From the NCBI GenBank assembly GCA_964632945.1, contig CAZWCX010000066.1, positions 1-39,289 on the forward strand: 39,289 bases of DNA, given 5' to 3'. The stretch's first letter is position 1; the number at the start of each line of letters is the position of its first letter. Made by a program: the position numbers and the translations under genes. Source of the DNA: CAZWCX01 sp964632945 (lineage in GTDB: Bacteria; Planctomycetota; MHYJ01; WSZJ01; CAZWCX01). Under the pieces are notes generated by a model that was not told the origin of the DNA, did not search any database, and saw only the letters and a program-made list of their open reading frames with translations. Below, piece after piece: positions 7,068 to 17,817 of this stretch.

Positions 7068-9677
7068 ATGCGCTTAGCGTGGTTCCGCGCCACGGTGCTG
7101 ACCCTGGCCCTGATCGGCGGTGGCCTCTCCCCCCTCGCTGCGCAGGTGCCGGCCGAGAAGGATCCGCAGGGAAACGAATCCGGCGGCGACGAGTCCGAGG
7201 CCTACCTGCGAGTCGCCGCCCGCATCGGGTTTGCCGACCGATCACGGTACGTGAAGGTGAACCGCTGGAATCCCATCACCGTCGAACTGGAGAACCGGGC
7301 GACGAGAAAGGACCAGGGCGTCAAGGGCTGGATCCGGGTCTGGCACGACGTCCCGGTGGAACGGGCGGACGACACCTCCTCCCTCGTGCCGGTGGAACTT
7401 CCCCCGATGTCCAAAAAACTCCTCGTCCTCCCCGAGATGGTCGAGGAGGACGACAACGAGGTCCGTGTGGAGTTGCTCGTCGGGGGTCAGGTGGTCGCCG
7501 CCGACGGCGTTCTGCTCACCGACTTGACGCGCGTGGGCGAACTCTGCGACCTCGTGCTCACCATTTCCCCGCGCAGCGCGGCACTGGGTTGGCTGGAGTC
7601 CCGACCGATCCGGCCGACGGATCCATTCGAATACCCCGCCCGGTTCGTGCTACCGGTCCGGCCGCGCGATCTGCCGGAGCAGTGGATCACGTGGGAGGGT
7701 GCGGACATCCTCCTCATCGACGACCCCGAGGAGTTGTCGCTGGGATCCGAACAGGTGGAGGCGCTGCGAACCTTCGTCCGCCTGGGCGGGACCCTGGTGG
7801 TCGGAACGGGTCGGAACGCCGCCGTGCTTGCGGAGTCTGCGCTCGAGCCGCTGTTGCCGGCTGCGCTGGGTCCCGAGCACATGTGGGTGAGGACCTCGGC
7901 GGGACCGGGCCCGGAGCAGGACCTGACCGCGGCGGTGGAGGCCGCGACCGGGACTCGCGAATCCCAGGTCGCGGATGCACCGGGAGTCCGTCTGCTCCCG
8001 CGGCGCGGGCGGGTATCCGCCTCCGCCGGCGCGTTTCCGCTCGTCGTCGAGGAATCGATGGGCCTGGGTCGCATCGTTCAGTTCGCATTTGCGGTGAGCG
8101 AACCGGTCCTCGTCCGCAGCGAGGCGATCCGCGCCTTCGTGCGCGCGCGCATGGGCACCGCCACCCGACGCATCCTGCGCGAGCCGTACGAAAAATTCGA
8201 AGGCACGACGTACAGCTCGCCCGATCCCGGGATCGACCCGTCCTCCTGGCTGCCCGGGGCGCAAGAGGGCGGACGGTTCACCTCCTTCGGCCCCGGCGGG
8301 TTCGCCAGGCTGGTTCGCCCGCCGGGGTGGCGGGACGTGGTGGAAAGTTCATTGCTCGAAGACCTGCTCACGCGGATCCCGCCCTGGCGGGTCGTATTCC
8401 TCTTCGCCCTCACGTACTTCCTGGCGATGATCCCGGGTTGCTTCCTCCTCTTCCGGGCGGTCGATCGCCTGGAGTGGGCCTGGCCGGCCATGGTCCTCGT
8501 ATCGCTCGCGTTCAGCGGCATTGCCTACGCCCACGGCCTGCGCGGGGGGGCCTCGACGCTGATGCTCAAGCACGTGAGCCTCGTTCACGCCGGCAGCGGT
8601 TCTCCCGAAGGGCGAGCGATCGACCTGATCGGGCTCGCGAGCGCCGGCCACGTGCGCGGGGACTTCGGCTTCGACGCAGCGGAGCGGTACGTGACCCGTT
8701 TGCGCACCCGTGAGGACAAGCGCGGCCTGGAGCGGGAGAAGGTCGTGCGCAGCTACAAGCCGGAAGGCCCTGTGCTGCAGGACTTCCGGGTGCTGGCGAG
8801 ATCGATCCGCGGTGTCGAGATTCTGCGTCGCGAATCTCTCGGCGAGGGGGTTCAGGTCCGGATCGAGCGGGGCGCGGGACAATACGACGTAAGGGTCTTC
8901 AACGGCACGGATCAGGAGTTGCGCGAGCCGCTGCTCGTGCTCGGAGGCGGGGCTTTCCCCGTCCCCGGCGGTTCGATTCCCGCGCTCGGCGAACGCTCCG
9001 TCGTCGTGCAGGACCATCAACTGGTAAAGTTAGACTTCGCCTTGACGACCTGGATCCAAACCCTCAACCTCTCCGAGGAACTCGGCGGACAGTCGCGCAA
9101 CGCCCTCCTGGGGATTGGAAAGAACGAGATGGTCGGCCCCCTCTCGCTGTCCCTCCTGGCGGCGCTCGAGGCCCCCGGATTCTCGATGACGTTCGACAAC
9201 AAGCCTCTTCCCGCCTACGGGGTGACGCTCCTGGCCGTGCGCGCCGAGGCGGTCCTGGCGCGGGGGGAGTTCACGCTCGCGCCGGGAGACTGGCGCCTGC
9301 GGGCGGAGGCGAGCGGCCACCGGGGTTTCCAGTGGAGTCCGTCGGAAGGAGAGGTGGAGGCCCTGTGCGAAGAGGCAACCTTCGTCCTGAAACCCCTGTT
9401 CTGGAGCCCGGATGCCCAGGTGGCCTCGGGATCCTGCTCGATCCGCGTGCGACCCACGATCGGCGAAGGCGCGCCCGTCACGGCGGTCCTGCTTCCCTGG
9501 CGGCTCGGCAAAGCGAGCGGTCCCGGCCTCTCGGTCGACCCCTCCGGGCGCCACCCGATCCCCTTGGACCGTGGTTTGATCGATCCGCACTCCGGGAGCA
9601 TCCGGGTTCGGGCCGGATCGGAAACTGGGTTTCACCTCCTTCTCAGGATGATCACGCTCGAGGGCAAGCGACCATGA
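7068..9677 (+). CDS. Large envelope protein of an ABC-2 transporter operon
   Basis: The 869-residue product has a signal peptide (about residues 1-26, ending LAAQ), a long extracytoplasmic N-terminal part, two membrane helices (about residues 437-462 and 469-489) and a second extracytoplasmic part to the end. Near residue 220 the sequence ILLIDDP...LRTFVRLGGTLVVG resembles the amidotransferase-like fold found in GldG-type auxiliary subunits of ABC-2 systems, but without catalytic residues I can identify. GGGGA lies eight bases before the ATG at 7068. The stop codon overlaps the ABC ATPase start (ATGA), so the two are translationally coupled. It probably works with that ATPase and the following permease as an accessory or substrate-handling subunit. 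The cargo is unknown. Confidence 0.82.
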   Translation: MRLAWFRATVLTLALIGGGLSPLAAQVPAEKDPQGNESGGDESEAYLRVAARIGFADRSRYVKVNRWNPITVELENRATRKDQGVKGWIRVWHDVPVERADDTSSLVPVELPPMSKKLLVLPEMVEEDDNEVRVELLVGGQVVAADGVLLTDLTRVGELCDLVLTISPRSAALGWLESRPIRPTDPFEYPARFVLPVRPRDLPEQWITWEGADILLIDDPEELSLGSEQVEALRTFVRLGGTLVVGTGRNAAVLAESALEPLLPAALGPEHMWVRTSAGPGPEQDLTAAVEAATGTRESQVADAPGVRLLPRRGRVSASAGAFPLVVEESMGLGRIVQFAFAVSEPVLVRSEAIRAFVRARMGTATRRILREPYEKFEGTTYSSPDPGIDPSSWLPGAQEGGRFTSFGPGGFARLVRPPGWRDVVESSLLEDLLTRIPPWRVVFLFALTYFLAMIPGCFLLFRAVDRLEWAWPAMVLVSLAFSGIAYAHGLRGGASTLMLKHVSLVHAGSGSPEGRAIDLIGLASAGHVRGDFGFDAAERYVTRLRTREDKRGLEREKVVRSYKPEGPVLQDFRVLARSIRGVEILRRESLGEGVQVRIERGAGQYDVRVFNGTDQELREPLLVLGGGAFPVPGGSIPALGERSVVVQDHQLVKLDFALTTWIQTLNLSEELGGQSRNALLGIGKNEMVGPLSLSLLAALEAPGFSMTFDNKPLPAYGVTLLAVRAEAVLARGEFTLAPGDWRLRAEASGHRGFQWSPSEGEVEALCEEATFVLKPLFWSPDAQVASGSCSIRVRPTIGEGAPVTAVLLPWRLGKASGPGLSVDPSGRHPIPLDRGLIDPHSGSIRVRAGSETGFHLLLRMITLEGKRP

Positions 9678-10600
9678 TCGAAATCGAGGACTTCACGAAG
9701 TCCTACGGCGACTTCCTTGCCGTCGACGGCCTCACCCTGACGGTCGAAAAGGGGGACATCTACGGCATGATCGGCCCGAACGGGGCGGGCAAGACCACCA
9801 CCTTCCGATTTCTGGCGACGCTGCTCGAACCGACCCGGGGGGACGCGCGCGTGAACGGTTTCTCCTGTCGGAAACAGGTGCGCGACGTCCGCCGATCGAT
9901 CGGCTACATGCCCGACAACTTCGGCGTGTACGACGGGATGCGCGTGTGGGAGTTCCTCGATTTCTTCGGCGTCGCCTACGGAATTCCGCGCGCCAAGCGC
10001 ATGAAGATCATCGACGATGTCCTCCTGCTCGTCGACCTGATCCACAAGCGCGGGGAACTGGTCAACGGGCTTTCGCGCGGCATGCGGCAGAGACTCTGCC
10101 TTGCAAAGACCCTCGTGCACGATCCCCCCGTCCTCATTCTCGACGAACCGGCCAGCGGGCTCGACCCGCGCGCGCGCGTCGAAATGAAGGAGATGCTCCA
10201 CGAACTCCGCCGGATGGGCAAGACCATCATCGTCTCCAGCCACATCCTCTCGGAGCTGGCGGACTACTGCAACAAGATCGCCATCGTGGAACGTGGGAAG
10301 CTGCTCGCGGCCGGACCGGTGCGAAACATCCTCGAGCAGATCCGCAAACACCGCGTCGTCGAGGTCCACGTCCTCGGTAAGGGAGAGACGGCCGAGGCGA
10401 TCCTGAAGCGCCACCCGGGAGTTTCCGGACTCACCCGGGAGGACGGCACCCTGCGACTCGACTACGATGGGACGCCGGAGAGTCTGGCCGCGATCCACCG
10501 CGACCTGGTGATGCAGGACGTCCCCCTGCTCTGGTTCCGCGAGGTTCAGGCCAACCTCGAGGAGGCCTTCCTGAAGATCACCCGCGGGGAGGTCGGCTAG
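9674..10600 (+). CDS. ABC transporter ATP-binding protein (ABC-2 type)
   Basis: This 308-residue cytoplasmic ATPase powers the adjacent permease. Visible motifs are Walker A GPNGAGKTTT (about residues 33-42), a Q-loop-region GYMPDNFGVYDGM, signature LSRGMRQRL (about 133-141), Walker B PVLILDEPASGLD (about 153-165) and the H-loop IIVSSH near 190. The signature has SRG instead of SGG, which is common in drug- and export-type ABC-2 ATPases. A C-terminal domain of about 80 residues follows, also typical of that class. It starts within the stop codon of the upstream gene (4-bp ATGA overlap) and ends five bases before the permease start. Confidence 0.95.
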   Translation: MIEIEDFTKSYGDFLAVDGLTLTVEKGDIYGMIGPNGAGKTTTFRFLATLLEPTRGDARVNGFSCRKQVRDVRRSIGYMPDNFGVYDGMRVWEFLDFFGVAYGIPRAKRMKIIDDVLLLVDLIHKRGELVNGLSRGMRQRLCLAKTLVHDPPVLILDEPASGLDPRARVEMKEMLHELRRMGKTIIVSSHILSELADYCNKIAIVERGKLLAAGPVRNILEQIRKHRVVEVHVLGKGETAEAILKRHPGVSGLTREDGTLRLDYDGTPESLAAIHRDLVMQDVPLLWFREVQANLEEAFLKITRGEVG

Positions 10601-10605
10601 CCGCC

Positions 10606-12195
10606 ATGCTGAGCGACAATGCCGTCCTCCGCCGCGAGCTGCTGACCATGCTGCGCGGCCGGCGCGCCTTCCTGATGCAGGCGCTGTTCCTCGCGGTCCT
10701 CTCCGGACTCGTCCTCCTCGCCTGGCCCATGGAAGGCGAGTTCATCTCCCAGCGCTCCGAGAAATCCCGGCAGCTCTTCAAGGCCTTTGCGGTCGGCGAG
10801 CTCGCGCTCGTGAGTATCCTCGCCCCGGTCTTCGCCGCCGGGTCGATCACCATGGAGAAGGAGCTCCACATGATGGACCTCCTCTTCTCCACCCAGATGC
10901 GCATCTTCTCGATCTATCTCGGCAAGCTGCTCTCCAGCGTCGTCTACCTCCTGTTCCTCATCATGTCCTCCCTGCCGCTCCTAATCACCTGCCTGATTCT
11001 CGGCGGTCTCGCCACCTCGGACGTCTTGAGCGTGTACGGGGGACTGTTGAGCCTCTCGGTCCTGTTCGCCGTGCTGGGCCTCCTCTGTTCGGCGTACTTC
11101 AGCCGCACCAGCGCGGCGATGGCCATCACCTATCTCATCGTCCTGCCGATCACGCTGGTGCTCGTGCTGGTCGCCCTCGGCGTGACCTCGTACGTGCCCT
11201 TCTTCTGGACCATCCTGATCGCCACCGGGGTCGTCTGTCTGGTCTTCATTCCCATCACCGTCCGGAAACTCGCGCAACCCTGGTCCGACGTGGAAAAGAG
11301 CGCGGAGGAGGAGCGCGTCGAGGAGCAGGCCGGGCTGGTGCTCATGCGGGACCGATTCCCCGACAATCTGCTGGCGCCCAGCCGGCGGGATGACCTCATC
11401 CCCGACGGCAGCAATCCGATCCTGGACAAGGAAATGAGGTTCGAGGTCTTCGGACGCGGAACGCTTCTGGTCCGCCTCATCATCCAGATCAGCATCGGCA
11501 TCTCGATCTTCTTCATCCCCCTCGTCTTCACGGACTTCGAACCGGTCTATACCTGCTACCTCCTGGCCTTCGTGATCTTCATCACGCCGGCGTTCGCCTG
11601 TCCCTCGTTCACCCAGGAGCGGGAGCGCGGAACCCTCGATCTGCTCCTGACGACGCTGGTGACCCCGGAGCAGATCATCAAAGGAAAGCTCGTCGCCGCC
11701 ATCCGCTGCACGGGCGTGCTGACGCTGTTTCTCAGCCTGCCGATGCTGCTGGGCATGATGAAGGACCTGACCCTGCTGGAACTCGGGCAGCATGCCGCGG
11801 TCGTGGGGATGACGGTGTTTGCCACCGCAACGATCTCGCTCTTCTACTCCCTCTTCTTCCCCACCACGCTGGTCTCGCTGGTGGCGACCTATCTGACCGT
11901 GCTTTTCCTCTACCTGGCGCCGGCCCTGTGCTTCAAGATGCTCGAGGCCTTCACCGGCCTCGCGTATGATTCGCTGTCGTGGGTCCTCGTCACCAGTCCG
12001 TTCTACGCCGCGTTCGCCGTGGGCGATTGGGAAATGACGGCGAAGATCTTCCCGCCGGGATCGATCGACCCGCCGACCGTCTGGGCGAGCTTCAATCTGG
12101 TCTACCTGGGGCTCTCGTTCGCCTTGCTGGCGGGGATGCGGGCCGGGTTCGCCCGATTCACGACGCGGATGGCCGAGGGCCGGATGGGTCCGTAG
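10606..12195 (+). CDS. ABC-2 type permease with two tandem permease modules
   Basis: The 529-residue protein has about eleven to twelve hydrophobic helices and forms the membrane channel of the operon's transporter. Two copies of the ABC-2 coupling-region motif are visible. The first is MEKELHMMDLLFSTQ with GKLLSS (about residues 84-110). The second is QERERGTLDLLLTT with GKLVAA (about 340-365). Each is followed by helices, with a charged cytoplasmic linker in between (about 225-280). Most ABC-2 permeases are single modules of about 250-400 residues that dimerise, so this chain may supply both halves. It begins five bases after the ATPase stop. Confidence 0.92.
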   Translation: MLSDNAVLRRELLTMLRGRRAFLMQALFLAVLSGLVLLAWPMEGEFISQRSEKSRQLFKAFAVGELALVSILAPVFAAGSITMEKELHMMDLLFSTQMRIFSIYLGKLLSSVVYLLFLIMSSLPLLITCLILGGLATSDVLSVYGGLLSLSVLFAVLGLLCSAYFSRTSAAMAITYLIVLPITLVLVLVALGVTSYVPFFWTILIATGVVCLVFIPITVRKLAQPWSDVEKSAEEERVEEQAGLVLMRDRFPDNLLAPSRRDDLIPDGSNPILDKEMRFEVFGRGTLLVRLIIQISIGISIFFIPLVFTDFEPVYTCYLLAFVIFITPAFACPSFTQERERGTLDLLLTTLVTPEQIIKGKLVAAIRCTGVLTLFLSLPMLLGMMKDLTLLELGQHAAVVGMTVFATATISLFYSLFFPTTLVSLVATYLTVLFLYLAPALCFKMLEAFTGLAYDSLSWVLVTSPFYAAFAVGDWEMTAKIFPPGSIDPPTVWASFNLVYLGLSFALLAGMRAGFARFTTRMAEGRMGP

Positions 12196-12392
12196 CGGCG
12201 GAGCCCGGGGCGGCGTGTCCGATCGCGAGCGCGTGCAGCTCCTGCAGCCGGAGGTCCATTCGGCGCAGCCAGCCGGCTCCAGGGGGAGTGCGGCGGTTCC
12301 CGCGCGCACGCCCGCAGCCACGTCCTCCGGCGGAATCGGACCCCGCAGCCGCGCCACCCCTGGGCCGTGTGCGCCCGGTTCCGACATCGTTG

Positions 12393-12408
12393 CCTGACCG
12401 GCGTCAGG
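12393..12408. terminator. Perfect 6-bp hairpin downstream of the ABC operon
   Basis: CCTGAC (12393-12398) pairs with GTCAGG (12403-12408) across a CGGC loop. It is about 200 bases after the permease stop and has no T run, so the terminator reading is tentative. Confidence 0.3.
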
Positions 12409-12628
12409 GCCGCGCCCCTAGCGGAGGGCGTGGATCAGGGGGCGGTACGACTCCGGCAGGCTCGCGCAGGCCGCGTCATCGCCAGGGCGGAGGCGGACGA
12501 GCCGACCCATGTCCGGCAGGTAGGAGGCCCTGCGCCGTCCGATTCTCGAGCGGGGCGGACGGCCGGGAGATGCTCCCCCGGCCGGGCCCCCGCGTCGTCG
12601 GCGTTCCGCGCGGCGGCAACCCATTTTC

Positions 12629-12657
12629 TTGACGCACTTTCGAACGGGTGATAACTT
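12629..12657 (+). promoter_or_regulatory. Putative sigma-70-type promoter of thpR-alaS
   Basis: TTGACG (12629-12634) and TAACTT (12652-12657) are 17 bases apart. Transcription would begin near 12664, about 29 bases before the ATG at 12693. This rules out the in-frame GTG at 12648 as the start. Confidence 0.5.
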
Positions 12658-12692
12658 CTTGTCACTTCGGCGTTTTCGTGCAGGAATCCCCC

Positions 12693-13283
12693 ATGGGCAC
12701 GTCCGTCCGGAGCTTCCTGGCCATCCGGATCGCCCGACCTCAGGTTGAGCTCCTGATCCGCGCCCAGGATCGGCTCCGGCGTTCCGGTGCCGACGTGAAG
12801 TGGGTCGAAACGACCAATCTGCACCTGACGCTGAAGTTCCTGGGATCGGTCGAATCGGAGCGCTTCGACGCGGTTTTTCAGGTGGCCGCGGCGATTGCGG
12901 CCGGGACGCCGAAGATGCTCGGTCGGTTGCACGGGATCGGCGCCTTTCCCCGGTTGCTCGCACCGAAGGTGGTGTGGGCGGGGATGACGTTCCTGCCCGA
13001 CGCCGCCCGGACGCTGGCGGCGCGGTTGGATTGCGAACTCGCCCCGATGGGATTTGCAACCGAGTCCCGACCGTTCAGCGGGCATGTGACGCTCGGGCGC
13101 GTCCGGTCCCCTCGCGGGCGCAAGCCGCTGGTGGAAGAGTTGCAACGCATGGGGGGCAGCGACTTCGGCGCGCAGCCGGTCTCGTCGTTCGAGCTTCTGC
13201 GCAGCGACCTGTCCCCCGCCGGACCGACGTACACGATCCTGAGGGAATTCGAACTGAGCGGGGAGCGGGCTGGATCGCCCTGA
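12693..13283 (+). CDS. thpR: RNA 2',3'-cyclic phosphodiesterase (2'-5' RNA ligase family)
   Basis: This 196-residue protein belongs to the 2H phosphoesterase superfamily. Both catalytic HxTx motifs are present, HLTL near residue 44 and HVTL near residue 131, with the expected spacing. The N-terminal SFLAIRI and the K.LG segment after the first motif fit ThpR. Family members open 2',3'-cyclic phosphates on RNA and were first noted as 2'-5' tRNA ligases in vitro. The ATG at 12693 follows AGGA by seven bases and lies about 29 bases from the predicted transcription start. alaS follows after 38 bases, so the two are probably co-transcribed. The length is close to that of the family. Confidence 0.92.
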   Translation: MGTSVRSFLAIRIARPQVELLIRAQDRLRRSGADVKWVETTNLHLTLKFLGSVESERFDAVFQVAAAIAAGTPKMLGRLHGIGAFPRLLAPKVVWAGMTFLPDAARTLAARLDCELAPMGFATESRPFSGHVTLGRVRSPRGRKPLVEELQRMGGSDFGAQPVSSFELLRSDLSPAGPTYTILREFELSGERAGSP

Positions 13284-13321
13284 CGCCCCGAGGACGTATC
13301 GGGAAGGATTGCACGACTCTC

Positions 13322-15970
<2,649 letters not shown>

Positions 15971-16022
15971 CCGCATCCGGAGAATGGGATCCTGCCACAG
16001 GGAATCGAGGGGGGTTCAAACG

Positions 16023-16682
16023 ATGCCGGAATACAAACGCACCCAGACCGTCATCGACAGCAAGCTGCAGATGCACTACCTGACCGTCTGGCTGGTATCG
16101 ACGATGGCGCTCATCCTGGTCGGCTTCACGTTTTATCTCTACTTCCGCTCCCAGGCCGGAGAGGCGGGCGGAACCATCCCTCGCGCGTACAGTCGACTGC
16201 TGATCGGGAACGGGTTTTTCATCCTGTTCCTGTCCCTCCTCATGGGCTGCTACGCCGTGCTGCACTCGCACCGCGTCGCGGGGCCGGCCTACCGATTGAA
16301 CCAATGTCTGAAGCGTCTCGTCGTGGACGATTACACGTTCGTCGTCGCGCTGCGGAAGGGCGACTACATGACGGACGTGGCGGACAATATGAACGCGCTG
16401 ATCCTGCGATTGCGGGCCCAGCAGGAGAAGATCGGGCGGGGTCGCGAGGCCCTGGGCGGGATCGTCAAGGCGTTGGGCGACGGGAGCGTGCCGAAGGAAG
16501 AACTGGCGAAGCGGCTCGGGGAGGTGATCGCCCTGCTGCCGGAGCCGACGAAAGCGTCCGCGGGCGCGGGAGGCTCCGACCCCGCGGCGATCGCTTCCGC
16601 ACCTTCGGGTACACCGGAGGGCGGAGCGAAGCCGGCGGAACCGGCTTCCGGTACCGCGGCGGCCCCCTCGACGCAGGCCTGA
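16023..16682 (+). CDS. Two-helix membrane protein with HAMP-like segment
   Basis: The 219-residue protein has two transmembrane helices (about residues 20-42 and 62-84) flanking a short periplasmic loop. It then has a cytoplasmic segment beginning HRVAGPAYRLNQCLKRL that resembles the HAMP linker of sensor proteins. No kinase, methyl-accepting or cyclase output domain follows. Instead there is a helical stretch to about residue 180 and an Ala/Pro/Ser/Gly-rich tail. It is therefore a truncated sensor-like protein, perhaps signalling through a partner. A G-rich GAGGGGGG tract precedes the ATG. It lies 52 bp after alaS on the same strand; a functional link to alaS is not evident. Confidence 0.78.
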   Translation: MPEYKRTQTVIDSKLQMHYLTVWLVSTMALILVGFTFYLYFRSQAGEAGGTIPRAYSRLLIGNGFFILFLSLLMGCYAVLHSHRVAGPAYRLNQCLKRLVVDDYTFVVALRKGDYMTDVADNMNALILRLRAQQEKIGRGREALGGIVKALGDGSVPKEELAKRLGEVIALLPEPTKASAGAGGSDPAAIASAPSGTPEGGAKPAEPASGTAAAPSTQA

Positions 16683-16693
16683 TCCGGGCACGG

Positions 16694-16726
16694 CCCCGCG
16701 GCCGGCGCGCAGGCGCGGCCGCGGGG
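16694..16726. terminator. Bidirectional hairpin between convergent genes
   Basis: A perfect 11-bp stem pairs 16694-16704 (CCCCGCGGCCG) with 16716-16726 (CGGCCGCGGGG), with an 11-base loop. It lies in the 51-bp gap between the HAMP-like gene (plus, ends 16682) and the nucleotidase gene (minus, ends 16734). A terminator for both strands is likely, although no T run is present. Confidence 0.5.
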
Positions 16727-16733
16727 ACCCCCG

Positions 16734-17720
16734 TCACGTTCCCGGGGATCCGAACGCCAGGGCCTCGAGCAGCCGCGCATGCAGCGTGGGCGCCGCCGCC
16801 AGCAAGCCGCAGTTTTCGGTCAGCCGCTTGCCGCGCGCGAAATCGAGCCGCCTCCCGTCCGCGTCCGTGACCACTCCGCCCGCCTCCTCGACCAGAATCG
16901 ATCCGGCGGCGTGATCCCAGATGTTCTCCCGCCGCCCCGCGTCCGCGGGGTTCGGCAGCCGCAGGAGCGCTCCGGCCTCCCCCCGCGCAACCAGGCCGTA
17001 TTTTGCCTGACTGTCGATCCGGATCGGATCTCCCACGCACCCGGCCCGCCGCGCGATCTCCTCCTGGGCGCGATGGTCTCCGTGGCCGGGCTCGTAGCTT
17101 TCCGCGCACCGCAGGCAGTCCGGGGAGACGTGCACGCGGCGCTCGATCCCCGTCGCCAGGTCGTGGAGCATCGCGCCGCCGCCGCGCACGGCGAAGAGGA
17201 GGCACCCGGGACTCCCGCCGCCCGGACGATAGGGCGTGGGCAGGTTGGGACAGCCCAGGATCCCGAGGCGGACCTCGCCCCCGACGACCAAGGCCAGGGC
17301 GATCACGTACTGTTCGCCGCGCAGGAAGCCCTTGGTCCCGTCGATCGGGTCGAGAGTCCAGAACCGGTCGCAGGGCTCCCCTCCCCCGCGGTCGACCGCC
17401 GCGCAAACCGAGTCGGGAGTCGACTCCGGATCGAGCAGACGCGCGTACCCCGCCACGCGGGCGCACAAGGCCGGATCCCGACGCAGGGCTTCCGAGGTTT
17501 CCTCCGCCACCACGGGGTCGCCGGGGAAGGCGCCGGCCAACCCGCGACAGAGAACGGCCTGGGAAACGAAATCCGCCACCGTGACCGGTGAATGATCCGC
17601 CTTCGCGACCGCGTCGTTCTTGGCCAGGTCCGGACGGACGCGTCCTCCGATGAGCGTCATCACCTCGTGGACCGCCCGGCGGGCGAATCGGAGTTCGGCG
17701 GCGAGATCGGCATGGGTCAT
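16734..17720 (-). CDS. CysQ/HAL2-like 3'(2'),5'-bisphosphate nucleotidase (inositol monophosphatase superfamily)
   Basis: The 328-residue enzyme should release a phosphate from 3'-phosphoadenosine 5'-phosphate or a similar substrate, with magnesium. Motifs seen are ADFVSQ near 48, VAEETSE near 71 (metal-binding Glu), WTLDPIDGTKGFLRGEQY near 120 and WDHAAGSILVEEAGG near 267. The GTKGF version of the DPIDGT motif and the length above 300 fit the HAL2/SAL1 group better than simple inositol monophosphatases. A gap segment near 220 has a Cys-rich CLRCAESYEPGHG. The ATG at 17720 has no ribosome binding site and lies at the predicted transcription start, so the mRNA may be leaderless. It diverges from the metalloprotease gene. 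Confidence 0.88.
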   Translation of the reverse strand: MTHADLAAELRFARRAVHEVMTLIGGRVRPDLAKNDAVAKADHSPVTVADFVSQAVLCRGLAGAFPGDPVVAEETSEALRRDPALCARVAGYARLLDPESTPDSVCAAVDRGGGEPCDRFWTLDPIDGTKGFLRGEQYVIALALVVGGEVRLGILGCPNLPTPYRPGGGSPGCLLFAVRGGGAMLHDLATGIERRVHVSPDCLRCAESYEPGHGDHRAQEEIARRAGCVGDPIRIDSQAKYGLVARGEAGALLRLPNPADAGRRENIWDHAAGSILVEEAGGVVTDADGRRLDFARGKRLTENCGLLAAAPTLHARLLEALAFGSPGT

Positions 17721-17727
17721 GCGCCGG

Positions 17728-17757
17728 ATTGTAACCGCCCCCGCCGTGCCCTGGCAA
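17728..17757 (-). promoter_or_regulatory. Strong promoter of the nucleotidase gene, apparently leaderless
   Basis: On the minus strand TTGCCA (17752-17757) and TACAAT (17728-17733) each match the consensus at five of six positions and are 18 bases apart. The start site expected about seven bases after the -10 box falls at 17720-17721, exactly on the ATG. No Shine-Dalgarno sequence precedes that ATG. Confidence 0.55.
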
Positions 17758-17787
17758 TTGACACCTCCGGCGCCCCCCCGGTATCGT
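17758..17787 (+). promoter_or_regulatory. Promoter of the MA-like metalloprotease gene
   Basis: A perfect TTGACA (17758-17763) and TATCGT (17782-17787) are 18 bases apart. Transcription would start near 17794 and leave a 24-base leader with a GGAG ribosome binding site. The -35 box abuts that of the opposite promoter, so RNA polymerase binding at the two should be mutually exclusive. Confidence 0.55.
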
Positions 17788-17817
17788 CTGCGGGTCGTCC
17801 CTTTCCGGAGTTCGCCC

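Larger units (their letters stand above)
12196..12692. other. Intergenic region between ABC operon and thpR
   Basis: About 500 bases without a supported gene. It contains a perfect hairpin (12393-12408) and the thpR promoter at its right end. Two short minus-strand stretches read like protein: one with MDLRLQELHALAIGHAAPG ending near 12157, and one ending SYRPLIHALR at 12418. They are in different frames, lack ribosome binding sites and are too short to call; they could be remnants. Confidence 0.45.
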
